Shown in pieces: positions 1 through 8,645 of a stretch of DNA of 41,193 bases. Source of the DNA: a bacterium (GTDB lineage: Bacteria > Chloroflexota > Dormibacteria > Aeolococcales > Bog-877); the NCBI GenBank assembly GCA_021785655.1, contig JAJYET010000020.1:1-41193 (forward strand). Reading direction: 5' to 3'. Numbering within the stretch: position 1 is the first letter of the stretch; every line of letters begins with the position of its first letter. The translations under genes were made by a program, and so were the position numbers. Below the pieces are notes generated by a model. The model made no database searches. It saw only the letters and a list, made by a program, of their open reading frames with translations, and was not told the DNA's origin.

Positions 1-57
1 AGACCTCGAAGGCGGGCCACAGACGCCGGCTGCGGCCGGCAGGGAGCCAGTACAAAG

Positions 58-522
58 ATGCAGGACAAGCCAGTTCCCCTAACTCCCGACGGCCTGCGCC
101 GCCTGCAGGAGGAGCTCGAGCACCTGGTCAGCCAGCGCCGCCCCGAGATCGCCCAACGGATCAAGCATGCCAAGGAGTTCGGCGACCTGAGTGAGAACGC
201 CGAATACGAGGATGCCAAGAACGAGCAGGGCTTCGTAGAGGGCCGCATCCTGACCCTGGAGCAGATGATCCGGAATGCCAGCCTGATCGCCGAGGCGACG
301 GCGGACGGTTCAGTTCGACTTGGCTCCACGGTGACCGTCCAGGATGAGTTCGGCACTACCAGCTACACGATCGTGGGGCCCGCGGAGGCCGACGCGGCCT
401 CCGGCAGGATCTCCCTGGAGTCGCCGGTCGGCAAGGCCCTCATCGGCCGGGAACCGGGCGAGGAGGTTGAGGTGGAGACTCCTGGCGGCGCCCGGCGGGT
501 GCGGATCCTAGAGCTGGCGTGA
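58..522 (+). CDS. greA: Transcription elongation factor GreA
   Basis: This 154-residue protein is the usual length for GreA. It rescues backtracked RNA polymerase by inserting its N-terminal coiled coil into the secondary channel and stimulating transcript cleavage. The N-terminal half (about residues 8-75) is a long charged coiled coil carrying the family signature GDLSENAEYEDAK with the acidic tip residues (D and E) that position Mg2+. The C-terminal half (about 80-154) is the FKBP-like domain, with the typical VGKALIGREPGEEVEVETPGG strand-turn pattern near residues 123-145. The ATG at 58 has only a loosely placed GGGAG 12 nt upstream. The gene ends in a GTGA overlap with lysS, so the two are probably translationally coupled, and greA-lysS is a known bacterial pairing. 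Identification is secure. Confidence 0.97.
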   Translation: MQDKPVPLTPDGLRRLQEELEHLVSQRRPEIAQRIKHAKEFGDLSENAEYEDAKNEQGFVEGRILTLEQMIRNASLIAEATADGSVRLGSTVTVQDEFGTTSYTIVGPAEADAASGRISLESPVGKALIGREPGEEVEVETPGGARRVRILELA

Positions 523-2003
523 CCCAGGAGCCACCGGCCGCGGGTGGCTCCCTGGCCCAGATCCTGGAGGAGCGGAGGCGCAAGGCCGATCTCCTGAGTG
601 CGTCCGGAGTACGGCCCTGGGGCGTCGACTTCTCCCCGGACCACAGCTGCCAGGAGGCGGCGGGGCTGGCGCCGCCCGAGGTCGGAGCGAAGGGGGCAGA
701 GGTCGCCGTGGCGGGCCGGATCCTGCGGCTCAGGCCGAGCGGCGGGATCACCTTCGCCGACATCTTCGACGCCACCGGGCGGCTGCAGCTGTTGGCCTCC
801 GCCGATGGGGACAACCCGGTGCTGGTGCAGCGCCTGGGGGGGTTGGACCTCGGCGACATCGTCGGCGCCCGCGGCGTCCTAACCAGGACCAGGCGAGGTG
901 AGCCCTCCCTGGAGCTTTCGGAGCTGTCGCTGCTGGCCAAGGCCCTCCGGCCACCGGCCGGCAAGCACACCGGGGTGGTGGACACCGAGCTTCGCTATCG
1001 CCGCCGCTATCTGGACCTCCTCACCTCCCCGGAGCACCAGGTGGCCTTCCGCCAGCGTTCGGCCGTGGTCAGATCCCTGCGCCGGACCCTTGACGAAAGG
1101 GGGTTTTTGGAAGTCGAGACCCCAATCCTCCAGCCCATCCCCGGAGGGGGCGAGGCTCGCCCGTTCAAGACCCACCACAACTCCCTTGGGACCGACCTCT
1201 ACCTGCGCATCGCCTTGGAGCTGTACCTGAAGCGGCTACTGGTGGCCGGCTTCGAGCGGGTGTACGAGGTGGGGCGGGTCTTCAGGAACGAGGGGCTCTC
1301 ACCGCGACACAATCCCGAGTTCACCCTCCTCGAGGCTTATCAGGCGTACGGGAACCTCGCCTCGATGATGGACCTGTGCGAAACCATGGTGGCCGGCGCG
1401 GCCGCCGCGGCAGCCGAGACCGGGCCCGTCCCGGATTCCGTTCGGGACCTCGCCCCTCCCTTCCCCCGGCGATCCATGGCCGAACTGGTCGGCGCCCGGC
1501 TGGGTGTGGATCCGCTCTCGCTCTGGGCCCGGCCGGGAGAGCTGGCCGAGCGGGCCCGGGCGTCCGGCGCCACCGGGCCCCTTCCAGGCTCGTCTGGGGA
1601 GCTGCTCTTGGCGATCTACGAGGAGTTGGTGGAACCCACCATCGGGGTCCCGACCTTCGTCACCGACTACCCAGTGGAGGTGTCTCCGCTGGCGCGCCGC
1701 TCCTCCGATCCGCGCTTCTGCGAGCGGTTCGAGCTGGTGGTCCAGGGACGCGAGCTGGCCAACGCTTTCTCCGAGCTCAACGACCCTCTGGAGCAGAGGC
1801 GCCGGCTCGAGGACCAAGCCCGGCGCCGTGAGCTGGGCAACCCAGAGGTGCCGCCGTTTGACGAGGACTTCGTGGAGGCGTTGGAGCATGGCATGCCTCC
1901 AGCCGGGGGGATCGGGCTCGGGGTGGACCGGCTGGTGATGCTCATCGTGGGAGCGCCGAGCGTCCGCGACGTGGTTCTCTTCCCCACCCTGCGGCCAGAG
2001 TAG
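519..2003 (+). CDS. lysS: Lysyl-tRNA synthetase, class II
   Basis: This 494-residue enzyme attaches lysine to tRNA-Lys in the cytoplasm. The N-terminal OB-fold anticodon-binding domain lies at about residues 65-140 (VAVAGRILRLRPSGGITFADI). The class II catalytic core follows: motif 1 around RRTLDERGFLEVETPIL, motif 2 at FERVYEVGRVFRNEGLSPRHNPEFT, and motif 3 at GIGLGVDRLVMLI near the C-terminus. The length fits bacterial LysS of about 490-510 residues. The GTG start at 519 overlaps the greA stop (GTGA), which fixes the start. serS follows 42 nt later on the same strand but seems to have its own -10 element. Confidence 0.97.
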   Translation: MTQEPPAAGGSLAQILEERRRKADLLSASGVRPWGVDFSPDHSCQEAAGLAPPEVGAKGAEVAVAGRILRLRPSGGITFADIFDATGRLQLLASADGDNPVLVQRLGGLDLGDIVGARGVLTRTRRGEPSLELSELSLLAKALRPPAGKHTGVVDTELRYRRRYLDLLTSPEHQVAFRQRSAVVRSLRRTLDERGFLEVETPILQPIPGGGEARPFKTHHNSLGTDLYLRIALELYLKRLLVAGFERVYEVGRVFRNEGLSPRHNPEFTLLEAYQAYGNLASMMDLCETMVAGAAAAAAETGPVPDSVRDLAPPFPRRSMAELVGARLGVDPLSLWARPGELAERARASGATGPLPGSSGELLLAIYEELVEPTIGVPTFVTDYPVEVSPLARRSSDPRFCERFELVVQGRELANAFSELNDPLEQRRRLEDQARRRELGNPEVPPFDEDFVEALEHGMPPAGGIGLGVDRLVMLIVGAPSVRDVVLFPTLRPE

Positions 2004-2032
2004 CCGCGGGAGCTGAGCCCGCCTCGGTTGCG

Positions 2033-2038
2033 TAACCT
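2033..2038 (+). promoter_or_regulatory. Putative -10 element for leaderless serS
   Basis: TAACCT lies 7 nt before the GTG at 2046. At this spacing transcription would begin at or beside the start codon. No Shine-Dalgarno sequence is visible between them and no good -35 is seen. The same arrangement recurs at many genes in this window, which is the main reason for calling it. Confidence 0.45.
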
Positions 2039-2045
2039 AGAACCC

Positions 2046-3329
2046 GTGCTGGCCCTCAGCTACATCCGCGACAATCCTGACCTGGTCCGGGAGGGTGCCC
2101 GTCTCAAGGGCGAGGGGGCCCCGGTGGACGAGGTTCTGCGGCTCGATCGCGACCATCGATCCGCCCTCACCCAGGTGGAGACGCTGCGGGCCGAGCTCGG
2201 CCAGCGGTCCGCCGAGCTGGGCAGGCGAGCCCGGGAGAACCCGTCGGCCGCCGGTGAGGAGCGCTCGGAGCTGGCGGAGCTGAAGCGGCGCATAGGGGAG
2301 CTGGACGCCCAGCGCCGGGAAGTCTGGGAGGAGCTCCAGCGGCTTCTCTTGGTGATTCCCAACCTGCCCCACCCCTCGGTCCCGTTTGGGGTCGGGGACG
2401 AGGACAACCAGGTGGTCCGCACCTGGGGCGAGCCGCCCGAGTTCGACTTCGAGCCGCTGACCCACTACGACCTCGGCGAGCGGCTCGGCATTTTCGACTT
2501 CGAACGAGCGGTGAAGGTGGCGGGCAGCCGGTTTGCCCTGCTCAAGGGTTCGGGCGCCAGGCTGGAGCGCGCCCTCACCTGGCTGATGCTCGATCTCGCG
2601 ACTGGCGATCATGGTTACGAGGAGGTCTCGCCGCCTTACATGGTGAGCCGGGACTGCATGGTCGGCACCGCCAACCTGCCCAAGTTCGAGGAGGAGGCGT
2701 TTCACGTGGCGGAGGGCGACCGGTTCCTGATCCCCACCGCCGAGGTGCCGGTGACCAACCTGTACCGGGAGGAGGTGCTGGATGCCGACCGACTTCCCAT
2801 CCGGCACGTGGCCTGGACGCCGTGCTGGCGCAGTGAGGCCGGGGCGCCGGGGAAGGACACCCGGGGCTACATCCGACTGCACCAGTTCAGCAAGGTGGAG
2901 CTGGTCAAGTTCGTGCGGCCCGAGGACACCCTGGAGGAGCTGGAGTCCCTGGTGCGCGACGCGGAGTCGGTACTCCAAAGGCTGGGCATCCACTACCGGG
3001 TCCGGCTGATGTGCTCGGGGGACATGGGCTTCGCCCAGTGGAAGAAGTACGACATCGACGCCTTCGCACCTGGGCTGGGCCGCTATCTCGAGGTCTCGTC
3101 GTGCTCCGCCTTCGGAGACTTCCAGGCCCGACGGGCCAACATCCGCTTCAAGTCCCCAGGAGGCAAGCCCGAGTTCGTGCACACCCTCAACGGGAGTGCC
3201 CTCGCCCTGCCGCGCACCTTCGACTGCCTGGTGGAGACCTACCAGACGAAGGGGGGCGGGATCCGGGTGCCCGACGCGCTCCGGGGCTACCTGGGCGACC
3301 TCGAGGAGATTGGCCCTCCGGAGTATTGA
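2046..3329 (+). CDS. serS: Seryl-tRNA synthetase
   Basis: This 427-residue class II enzyme charges tRNA-Ser. The N-terminal antiparallel coiled-coil arm that grips the long variable arm of tRNA-Ser covers about residues 25-105. The catalytic domain shows motif 2 ([27 protein letters not shown]), the motif ending [24 protein letters not shown], and motif 3 with [11 protein letters not shown] chose GTG 2046 because it gives the canonical SerRS beginning ([17 protein letters not shown]). A TTG at 2028 would add six unlikely residues. TAACCT sits 7 nt upstream of the GTG, suggesting a leaderless mRNA separate from greA-lysS. tRNA-Ser lies 1.4 kb downstream. Confidence 0.97.
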   Translation: MLALSYIRDNPDLVREGARLKGEGAPVDEVLRLDRDHRSALTQVETLRAELGQRSAELGRRARENPSAAGEERSELAELKRRIGELDAQRREVWEELQRLLLVIPNLPHPSVPFGVGDEDNQVVRTWGEPPEFDFEPLTHYDLGERLGIFDFERAVKVAGSRFALLKGSGARLERALTWLMLDLATGDHGYEEVSPPYMVSRDCMVGTANLPKFEEEAFHVAEGDRFLIPTAEVPVTNLYREEVLDADRLPIRHVAWTPCWRSEAGAPGKDTRGYIRLHQFSKVELVKFVRPEDTLEELESLVRDAESVLQRLGIHYRVRLMCSGDMGFAQWKKYDIDAFAPGLGRYLEVSSCSAFGDFQARRANIRFKSPGGKPEFVHTLNGSALALPRTFDCLVETYQTKGGGIRVPDALRGYLGDLEEIGPPEY

Positions 3330-3387
3330 CAACAGTCTCTCGAAGTATTACTCTCGACGCTCCAGCCCCCCTTTTGGAGCCGCCGAG

Positions 3388-4629
3388 TTGCCCGCCTCTC
3401 ACCGCCTGCCGGAAATCCTCAGAGAACGACGGTTTCTGATCTTCGCCGGCGGTCAGGGGGTGTCGGCCATCGGGGACGGGGTCTACCTCGTGGCCCTGGC
3501 CTGGACCTCGCTGCAGCTCACCCACTCCGCGGTCTACCTTGGGCTGCTGCTGACGACCTCGGCGCTGCCACGGGCGATCCTGATGCTCGCAGGCGGAGTC
3601 GTGGTCGACCGCCTCGGCGCTCGCCGGGTGATCCTTGGAAGCGATCTGAGCCGCGCCCTGCTAATCGGCGGGGTCGCGGTGGTGGTCCTCCTGGGCCACC
3701 TCTCCATCCTGTTGCTCTTCCTGATCGCCGCGATATTCGGCGTCTTCGACGCCCTCTTCTACCCCGCGACCATGACCCTGGTGCCGGCCCTGGTCAGCCC
3801 GGAGCGGCTGTCCGCCGCCAACGGCGTCTGGCAGCTGGCGGTGGAGGGGACCATGATCATCGGCCCGCCGCTGGGGGGACTGGTGGTCGGGTTGGCCGGA
3901 CCGGGGCCGGCGTTCCTGGTCGACGGCGCCAGCTTCTTGGTGGCCTTCCTCGCACTCTTGGTGGTGCGGGTCACCACCGCCCCCCGCTCCTCATCCGCAC
4001 CGACCGAGAGCGGGTGGGCCTCCCTGACGGCAGGGGTGCGCACCAGCCTGGCCAACCCCCTCCTGCGAGCACTCATGCCGCTCACGGCAGTCCTCAACCT
4101 GGCGGCCGGTGGCCCGCTGAACGTGGGGATCCCGCTGCTGGCGCGCGCTCACCACTGGGGACCCGCTGGGTACGGTCTCATCGAGGGGGGGTTGGGGGCG
4201 GGGATACTGGTCGGCGGGGCGGCGATGGGAGCCGGCCTCCGACTGCCTCGGCCGGGGCTAAGCGTGCTGGGGATGGCCGCGGTGCTCGGGGTGCTGACGG
4301 TACTCCTGGGGGCGGCGCCGGCGCTCCTCTTGGCGATGATCCTGGCTCTGGTGATGGGAGCCCTCATCAGCGCGACCAACGTGGCGGTCGTGTCCTTGGT
4401 GCAGCAGAAGACCCCCGCCGAGGTGCTGGGGCGGGTGATGAGCGTCCTGATGTTCTCCAGCATGAGCTTGACCCCCGTCTCTTACGCCGTCTCCGGGGGA
4501 GTGGCACGGGGAATCGGAGTGACCGGCCTCTTTGCTGCGGGTGGGGTGTTGGTGGTGGTAACCGCCGGGGCCGGTTTCCGAGCCCGGGCGGTGCGCGAGT
4601 TCGGAACGGCCGAGCCCTCCCCCGCCTGA
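3388..4629 (+). CDS. MFS transporter (DHA3/EntS-like drug or siderophore exporter)
   Basis: This is a polytopic inner-membrane protein of about 413 residues with some 12 hydrophobic segments, the pattern of major facilitator exporters of the MFS_3 type. The early part carries GDGVYLVALAWTSLQLT after the first helix, and the cytoplasmic loop 2-3 reads VVDRLGARRVILGSD, the motif-A region (GxxxDRxGRR-like). The substrate cannot be read from sequence; this subgroup includes macrolide and enterobactin exporters. I chose TTG 3388, with GGAG 8 nt upstream, giving MPASHRLPEILRERRFLIFAGG. The open frame continues upstream into serS but that part is not MFS-like. It follows serS by 58 bp and may be co-transcribed. 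Confidence 0.85.
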   Translation: MPASHRLPEILRERRFLIFAGGQGVSAIGDGVYLVALAWTSLQLTHSAVYLGLLLTTSALPRAILMLAGGVVVDRLGARRVILGSDLSRALLIGGVAVVVLLGHLSILLLFLIAAIFGVFDALFYPATMTLVPALVSPERLSAANGVWQLAVEGTMIIGPPLGGLVVGLAGPGPAFLVDGASFLVAFLALLVVRVTTAPRSSSAPTESGWASLTAGVRTSLANPLLRALMPLTAVLNLAAGGPLNVGIPLLARAHHWGPAGYGLIEGGLGAGILVGGAAMGAGLRLPRPGLSVLGMAAVLGVLTVLLGAAPALLLAMILALVMGALISATNVAVVSLVQQKTPAEVLGRVMSVLMFSSMSLTPVSYAVSGGVARGIGVTGLFAAGGVLVVVTAGAGFRARAVREFGTAEPSPA

Positions 4630-4696
4630 GCCGGCACGCCAGCCAAGGTTGCCTGGCCCGCACCGCGCGGTGGGATCATGAAGGTGGGCGCCGCCC

Positions 4697-4786
4697 GGAG
4701 GGATGGCAGAGTGGTTGATTGCGGCGGTCTTGAAAACCGCTGAGGCGGCAACGCTTCCGGGGGTTCGAATCCCTCTCCCTCCGCCA
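4697..4786 (+). tRNA. tRNA-Ser (anticodon UGA), CCA encoded
   Basis: A complete class II tRNA. Acceptor stem GGAGGGA pairs with TCCCTCC, the discriminator is G, and CCA is encoded at 4784-4786. The anticodon stem GCGGT/ACCGC encloses the loop CTTGAAA, placing anticodon TGA at 4731-4733 (reads UCA). A long variable arm (about 4741-4759) and the TTCGAAT T-loop confirm tRNA-Ser. Confidence 0.97.
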
Positions 4787-5085
4787 TCTTGGCCCCTGTG
4801 TCCAATTCTGGGGTGGTAATTCAGACCTAGCTCTATTTCTCCGTTGGCTGGACCTTGAAGAGGTAACCACTGCCGAGCCATGGATCGAGCCTCTCCACTG
4901 AATCCCACCAGGACCCTGCGATGAGAGACGTTGCCGAGACTTGAGGTTGGAGGCCCTCTGTGGCTGGAGATAGAAGCACCCCTCATTTGGGATAGGTGAG
5001 GATGGCGGTCATACCCCGGCAGTCTCTCGAACTGCTTCCCCAGGAGACCGCGGCAGCGACTAGCCACCAGGGACCCATGGGCGGG
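4787..5085. other. Intergenic stretch of lower GC, no gene recognised
   Basis: About 300 bp between tRNA-Ser and the end of the minus-strand membrane gene. The first part is clearly poorer in GC than the rest of the window (29 of 60 bases are G or C at 4801-4860). I see no convincing coding frame, tRNA or strong hairpin. Frames reading antisense through tRNA-Ser are artefacts. Confidence 0.6.
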
Positions 5086-5550
5086 TCAGTCGGAGCGGAC
5101 GAAGTAACCTCCGTTGTGCCGCCGCCTCCACCTGAAGGACACCAGCAGCTCGGAGTTAGCGTCGCGCTCCCATGAACGCACCCGCTCAGCTCTGACCAGA
5201 AAGGTCACGCCTTGGGCCATCATCATGCCCGGCGGCAGCCCCATGGAAGGCGAGCCGGACCCCCAGACGAGCCAAAGCAGAGCCCAGAACGCGTTGGCGG
5301 CACCATAGGCCGCCACAATCAAGAAGGCTCTCTGCGCCAGTCCTTGATGGTGTCGACGGGCAGCGTTCTCAGGGATGGCTAACGCACCCGCAATTGCCAT
5401 GGTCAGCCACTTCTCGTTGCGGTCGACGAGCGCCACATACCCGACGGTGAACAATACGACCGCGAAGATCACTCCCTCCCAGTAGTAGGGTCCGGGATGG
5501 ATCGCTGCCATCACAGCCAGAGCGTCGGCGATCCCCAAGCCGATGATCAT
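5086..5550 (-). CDS. Small multi-pass membrane protein of unknown function
   Basis: Not recognised as a known family. From the ATG at 5550 the product is 154 residues with about four or five hydrophobic segments (starting MIIGLGIADALAVMAAI, then WEGVIFAVVLFTVGYVALV, WLTMAIAGALAI, AFLIVAAYGAANAFWALLWLV and MMMAQGVTFLV) and a basic C-terminal tail (FRWRRRHNGGYF). I prefer ATG 5550 because GAGG lies about 8 nt upstream and the hydrophobic region begins at once; the frame could start at ATG 5634, adding 28 polar residues. Codon and base use is less GC-biased than its neighbours, hinting at later acquisition. It lies 183 bp downstream of padR on the same strand, so PadR might control it. Confidence 0.6.
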   Translation of the reverse strand: MIIGLGIADALAVMAAIHPGPYYWEGVIFAVVLFTVGYVALVDRNEKWLTMAIAGALAIPENAARRHHQGLAQRAFLIVAAYGAANAFWALLWLVWGSGSPSMGLPPGMMMAQGVTFLVRAERVRSWERDANSELLVSFRWRRRHNGGYFVRSD

Positions 5551-5733
5551 GATCCCGTCCTCGCGGTAGACCTCAGCTAGGGATGAGAGCGGGCGAGTCT
5601 CCGAAGGCGCTTGCGTCGAGCCCCTTCCGATCACTCGCTGATCCTAGAAGCGCTGAACCGCCAACGCAAGCTGGTGTTGGCGTCGAGGGGCGGCCCCCGG
5701 GCCTGGCCCGACGGGCGGACCCGCAGCCTGCGG

Positions 5734-6372
5734 TCAGCTGCCCCGGCTACCTCCGGGCTCGTCCTCCTCGGCCAGGATCCGGTACAGGGTACGGCGGGTC
5801 TCCCGCATCAGCTGGGCCGCCTTGGCCACCTGAGCCGAGTCCCCGGCCCGAACCACCTGGAAGAGAGCGACCGCCGACTGCCGCATCAGCGACACCAACT
5901 CATGCACGTCGTTGCCGACGGCCCCGGACGCCTCGTCCCAGGGCAGGCCGAACTCGGAGCGGTGAGCCTGCAAGTACGCCTCACCGGCATCGGTCAAGGC
6001 GTAGGCCCGCTGGCCGTTCACTTCCTGGACCCTCACCAGGGCCTCGTCCTCCAGCTGCTGAAGGGCGGGGTAGACCGAGCCGGGGCTGGGGTGCCAGACC
6101 CCGTTGCTGCGCTCCCCGATCTCCTGCATGATCTGGTACCCATTGCGGGGCTGCTCGCCGAGCAGGAGCAGGATCGCCGCCCGCACGTTTCCGCGGGGCG
6201 CCCGTCCCATGCCCATGGGACCCCTCATGCCTCCGCCCCATCCACCCCTGAAGGCTCTGCCGAATCCCTCACCATCGAACCGGCCGAAGTGGCCCCGGTG
6301 GCGGCCTCCTGCCTCCCCGGCGCACCGTCCCCTCCCGTGGCCCTCTCGCTGCTCCCATCTGCCCTCGACCAT
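5734..6372 (-). CDS. PadR-family transcriptional regulator with Arg/Gly-rich N-terminus
   Basis: This 212-residue protein contains a winged-helix DNA-binding domain typical of PadR/YqjI-like regulators: NVRAAILLLLGEQPRNGYQIMQEI, then SPGSVYPALQQLEDEALVRV and the wing GQRAYALTDAGEAYL. A C-terminal helical dimerisation part follows. The first 55 residues or so are low-complexity Arg/Gly/His-rich, as in YqjI-like PadR proteins that bind metals. I chose ATG 6372 because GGAGG lies 7 nt upstream; ATG 6399 in frame is also possible. It is divergent from the solute-binding lipoprotein gene. A near-consensus promoter with an internal palindrome lies upstream, so autoregulation is likely (inference). 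Confidence 0.88.
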   Translation of the reverse strand: MVEGRWEQREGHGRGRCAGEAGGRHRGHFGRFDGEGFGRAFRGGWGGGMRGPMGMGRAPRGNVRAAILLLLGEQPRNGYQIMQEIGERSNGVWHPSPGSVYPALQQLEDEALVRVQEVNGQRAYALTDAGEAYLQAHRSEFGLPWDEASGAVGNDVHELVSLMRQSAVALFQVVRAGDSAQVAKAAQLMRETRRTLYRILAEEDEPGGSRGS

Positions 6373-6410
6373 GTCGCGTCCTCCAGCTCGTAGCCGCATT
6401 AGACGGGTCG

Positions 6411-6439
6411 ATGATAGCTCGTCGATATATCGGTGTCAA
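6411..6439 (-). promoter_or_regulatory. padR promoter with palindromic operator candidate
   Basis: On the minus strand TTGACA (6434-6439) and TATCAT (6411-6416) are separated by 17 bp, an almost ideal housekeeping sigma promoter. The spacer contains the perfect 10-bp palindrome CGATATATCG (6423-6432). An AT-rich palindrome between -35 and -10 of a PadR gene is a plausible autorepression site, though not the classic ATGT/ACAT PadR box. Confidence 0.7.
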
Positions 6440-6642
6440 CCGGAGGTGTGCGCGATGGTCGCTCGCACTGGCCGTCACCCTGCTCCCCTGCCCCGCCGGG
6501 GCGCGGCCGCGGGCGATTCCCTTCCCCCTCGCCGTCGGGGGCTGGTAAGGTGGACTGCCGTCGCCGGTGCCACGGTCAGGGCTCCGCCCAGATGGGGCCG
6601 GAGCCATGGATCACCGACTCGTTCTCCCTGGGGGGGTTCCAC

Positions 6643-8580
6643 TTGCCGCGATCTCCGGCCTGGATCCTGGTCGGGCTGGCCCTCACCAGCACCCTACTGC
6701 TGGCCGCCTGCAGCTCGGCGGCGACAAGCGGCCATCAGAGCAGGGGGCAGGTGGTCACCTTCGGGGAGGCGGCGGCTTCGCCGCCGAGCTACATCTTCCC
6801 CATGGAGAGCGGCACCTACTTCACCAACCAGAACCTCTACCAGTTCTCCAACCAGATGTACCTGCCCCTGTACGCCTTCGGGGAGAACGGCCGGCCCGTC
6901 CTCAACAGCTCCCTCAGCATCGCTCTCCCTCCCCGCTTCAGCGCGGGAGACACCACGGTCAACATCACGCTGAAGCACTGGCAGTGGTCGAATGGCGATC
7001 CCATAACCGCTCGGGACGTGGTCTTCTGGATCAACCTTCTGGCCGCGGCCACGGATCCCAACGCCCCTCCGGTGGGCAGCAGCAGCGCGCCGGGCCCGGG
7101 CTGGGGCGCCTCGGTCCCCGGGGGGTTCCCCGCCAACCTGGTCAGCTACTCAGCCACCGGCGAGTACTCGCTCACCCTGAGACTGAACGCCGCCTACAAC
7201 CCCACCTGGTTCCTCTACAACGAGCTGAGCCAGATTTACCCCCTGCCCCAGCCCTCATGGGACCGGCTCGGGCCGCGCGGGCGGGTGGGGAACTACGACC
7301 AGTCGGCCGAGGCCCGAACCGCGCTGCCGGGGACCACTCCGGCCCAGTACGTGCCCCAGAGCCCCGGGACCGCCTCCAGCGGGGCCCTGGGTGTGGCGCA
7401 GTTCCTCAACACCCAGTCGCAAACGCTGTCCACCTACGCCACCAACCCCCTCTGGAAGGTCGTAGACGGCCCCTTCAAACTGCAGACCTTCACCCCCTCC
7501 GGGTACGTCCGGCTGGTCCCCAATTCCTCCTACTCGGGGAACCCGAAGCCCACCGTCTCGGCCTTCGTGGAGGAGCCGTTCACCACCGACAGCGCGGAGT
7601 TTGACGCGCTGCGGAGCGGGCAGCTGACGATTGGGTACGTCCCAATTCAGGATCTGGCCCAGAAGGGTGCCCTGGAGCACAGGGGGTATTCCTTCGCGCC
7701 GTGGTACGGGTACGGCTTCGGCTACCTCTCGTACAACTACACCAACCCCCAGGTCGCCCCAATCTTCGACCAGCTGTATTTCCGGCAGGCGATGCAGTCC
7801 CTGGTGGACCAGCCGCAGTACATCCACGACTTCGCCGCCGGGTACGGCGCGCCAGAGTCGGGGCAGGTACCGGTCCTCCCCTCCAACAACTCCTTTGAGA
7901 GCCCGCTCGAGAAGAGGGGGCCCGTCTACCCCTTCAATTCTTCGGCGGCGGTTGGCCTGCTGTCCGGTCAGGGCTGGAAGGTGGTCCCGGGGGGTACCAG
8001 CTACTGCCAGCGCCCGGGCTCCGGTTCCGGGCGCTGTGGGGCCGGGATACCTCGGGGCGCCGAGCTCGGTTTCACCCTGCTCTACCCCAGCGGGACCGTG
8101 GAAGCCAACAACGAGATGGAGGCGCTGCAGTCAGTGGCGCGCGCCAAGGCGGGAGTCGCCCTGCAGCTGCGGACCGCGCCCTACCAGCAGGTGACCTCGG
8201 TGGCGCTCAACGGCTGCACCCCGTCCAGCCCCTGCACCAACTGGGAGATCGCCAACTGGGTCAACTACTGGACCTACGCGCCGGACTACCTCCCCACCGG
8301 TGGTGAGCTCTTCGCCAGTGGGGCCGGGAGCAACGGGGGTGACTACTCGAGCCCGGTGGCCAACGCCGACATCCGGGCCACTCACACCGCCCCCACCCAG
8401 GCCGCTGAACTGGCCGCCCTCTTCCGCTACCAGGACTACCTGGCCCAGCAGGCCCCGGTCATCTTCCTTCCCGACACCCCGCTGCAGCTGACGATGTACC
8501 GCTCGGACCTCAAGGGCCTTGTGCCCCAGAACGTGTTCGGCGCCATCCAGCCGCAGTTCTACCGCCTCTCCACTGGCTGA
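6643..8580 (+). CDS. ABC transporter solute-binding lipoprotein, family 5 (peptide/nickel type)
   Basis: This extracytoplasmic substrate receptor of an ABC importer has about 645 residues, within the range of the SBP_bac_5 (oligopeptide/dipeptide/nickel) family. A type II signal peptide is clear: MPRSPAWILVGLALTS then lipobox LAAC with the lipidated Cys at residue 23. The mature part has family features such as LKHWQWSNGDPITARDVVFWINLL (the SBP_5 signature region), VDGPFKLQTFTPSGYVRLVPN and YLSYNYTNP. I chose TTG 6643, preceded by a G-run 7 nt upstream, because it yields a normal-length signal peptide; ATG 6592 is an alternative. No permease or ATPase genes are adjacent, so the rest of the transporter must be elsewhere. 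Substrate unknown. Confidence 0.85.
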   Translation: MPRSPAWILVGLALTSTLLLAACSSAATSGHQSRGQVVTFGEAAASPPSYIFPMESGTYFTNQNLYQFSNQMYLPLYAFGENGRPVLNSSLSIALPPRFSAGDTTVNITLKHWQWSNGDPITARDVVFWINLLAAATDPNAPPVGSSSAPGPGWGASVPGGFPANLVSYSATGEYSLTLRLNAAYNPTWFLYNELSQIYPLPQPSWDRLGPRGRVGNYDQSAEARTALPGTTPAQYVPQSPGTASSGALGVAQFLNTQSQTLSTYATNPLWKVVDGPFKLQTFTPSGYVRLVPNSSYSGNPKPTVSAFVEEPFTTDSAEFDALRSGQLTIGYVPIQDLAQKGALEHRGYSFAPWYGYGFGYLSYNYTNPQVAPIFDQLYFRQAMQSLVDQPQYIHDFAAGYGAPESGQVPVLPSNNSFESPLEKRGPVYPFNSSAAVGLLSGQGWKVVPGGTSYCQRPGSGSGRCGAGIPRGAELGFTLLYPSGTVEANNEMEALQSVARAKAGVALQLRTAPYQQVTSVALNGCTPSSPCTNWEIANWVNYWTYAPDYLPTGGELFASGAGSNGGDYSSPVANADIRATHTAPTQAAELAALFRYQDYLAQQAPVIFLPDTPLQLTMYRSDLKGLVPQNVFGAIQPQFYRLSTG

Positions 8581-8645
8581 GCCATGAGGCGTCCTGGTCA
8601 GACCGGAGGTGAGGTCGCCTTCCCCGCCCGGGCCGGCACCGGACC

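Noticed and set aside
2037-3332. A 431-codon minus-strand frame opposite serS
   Set aside because: Long open frames opposite GC-rich genes are expected from codon bias; serS is certain on the other strand.
4676-4870. Minus-strand frames containing RERDSNPRKR or GEGFEPPEAL over tRNA-Ser
   Set aside because: They read antisense through the tRNA; such peptides are a well-known artefact of tRNA complement translation.
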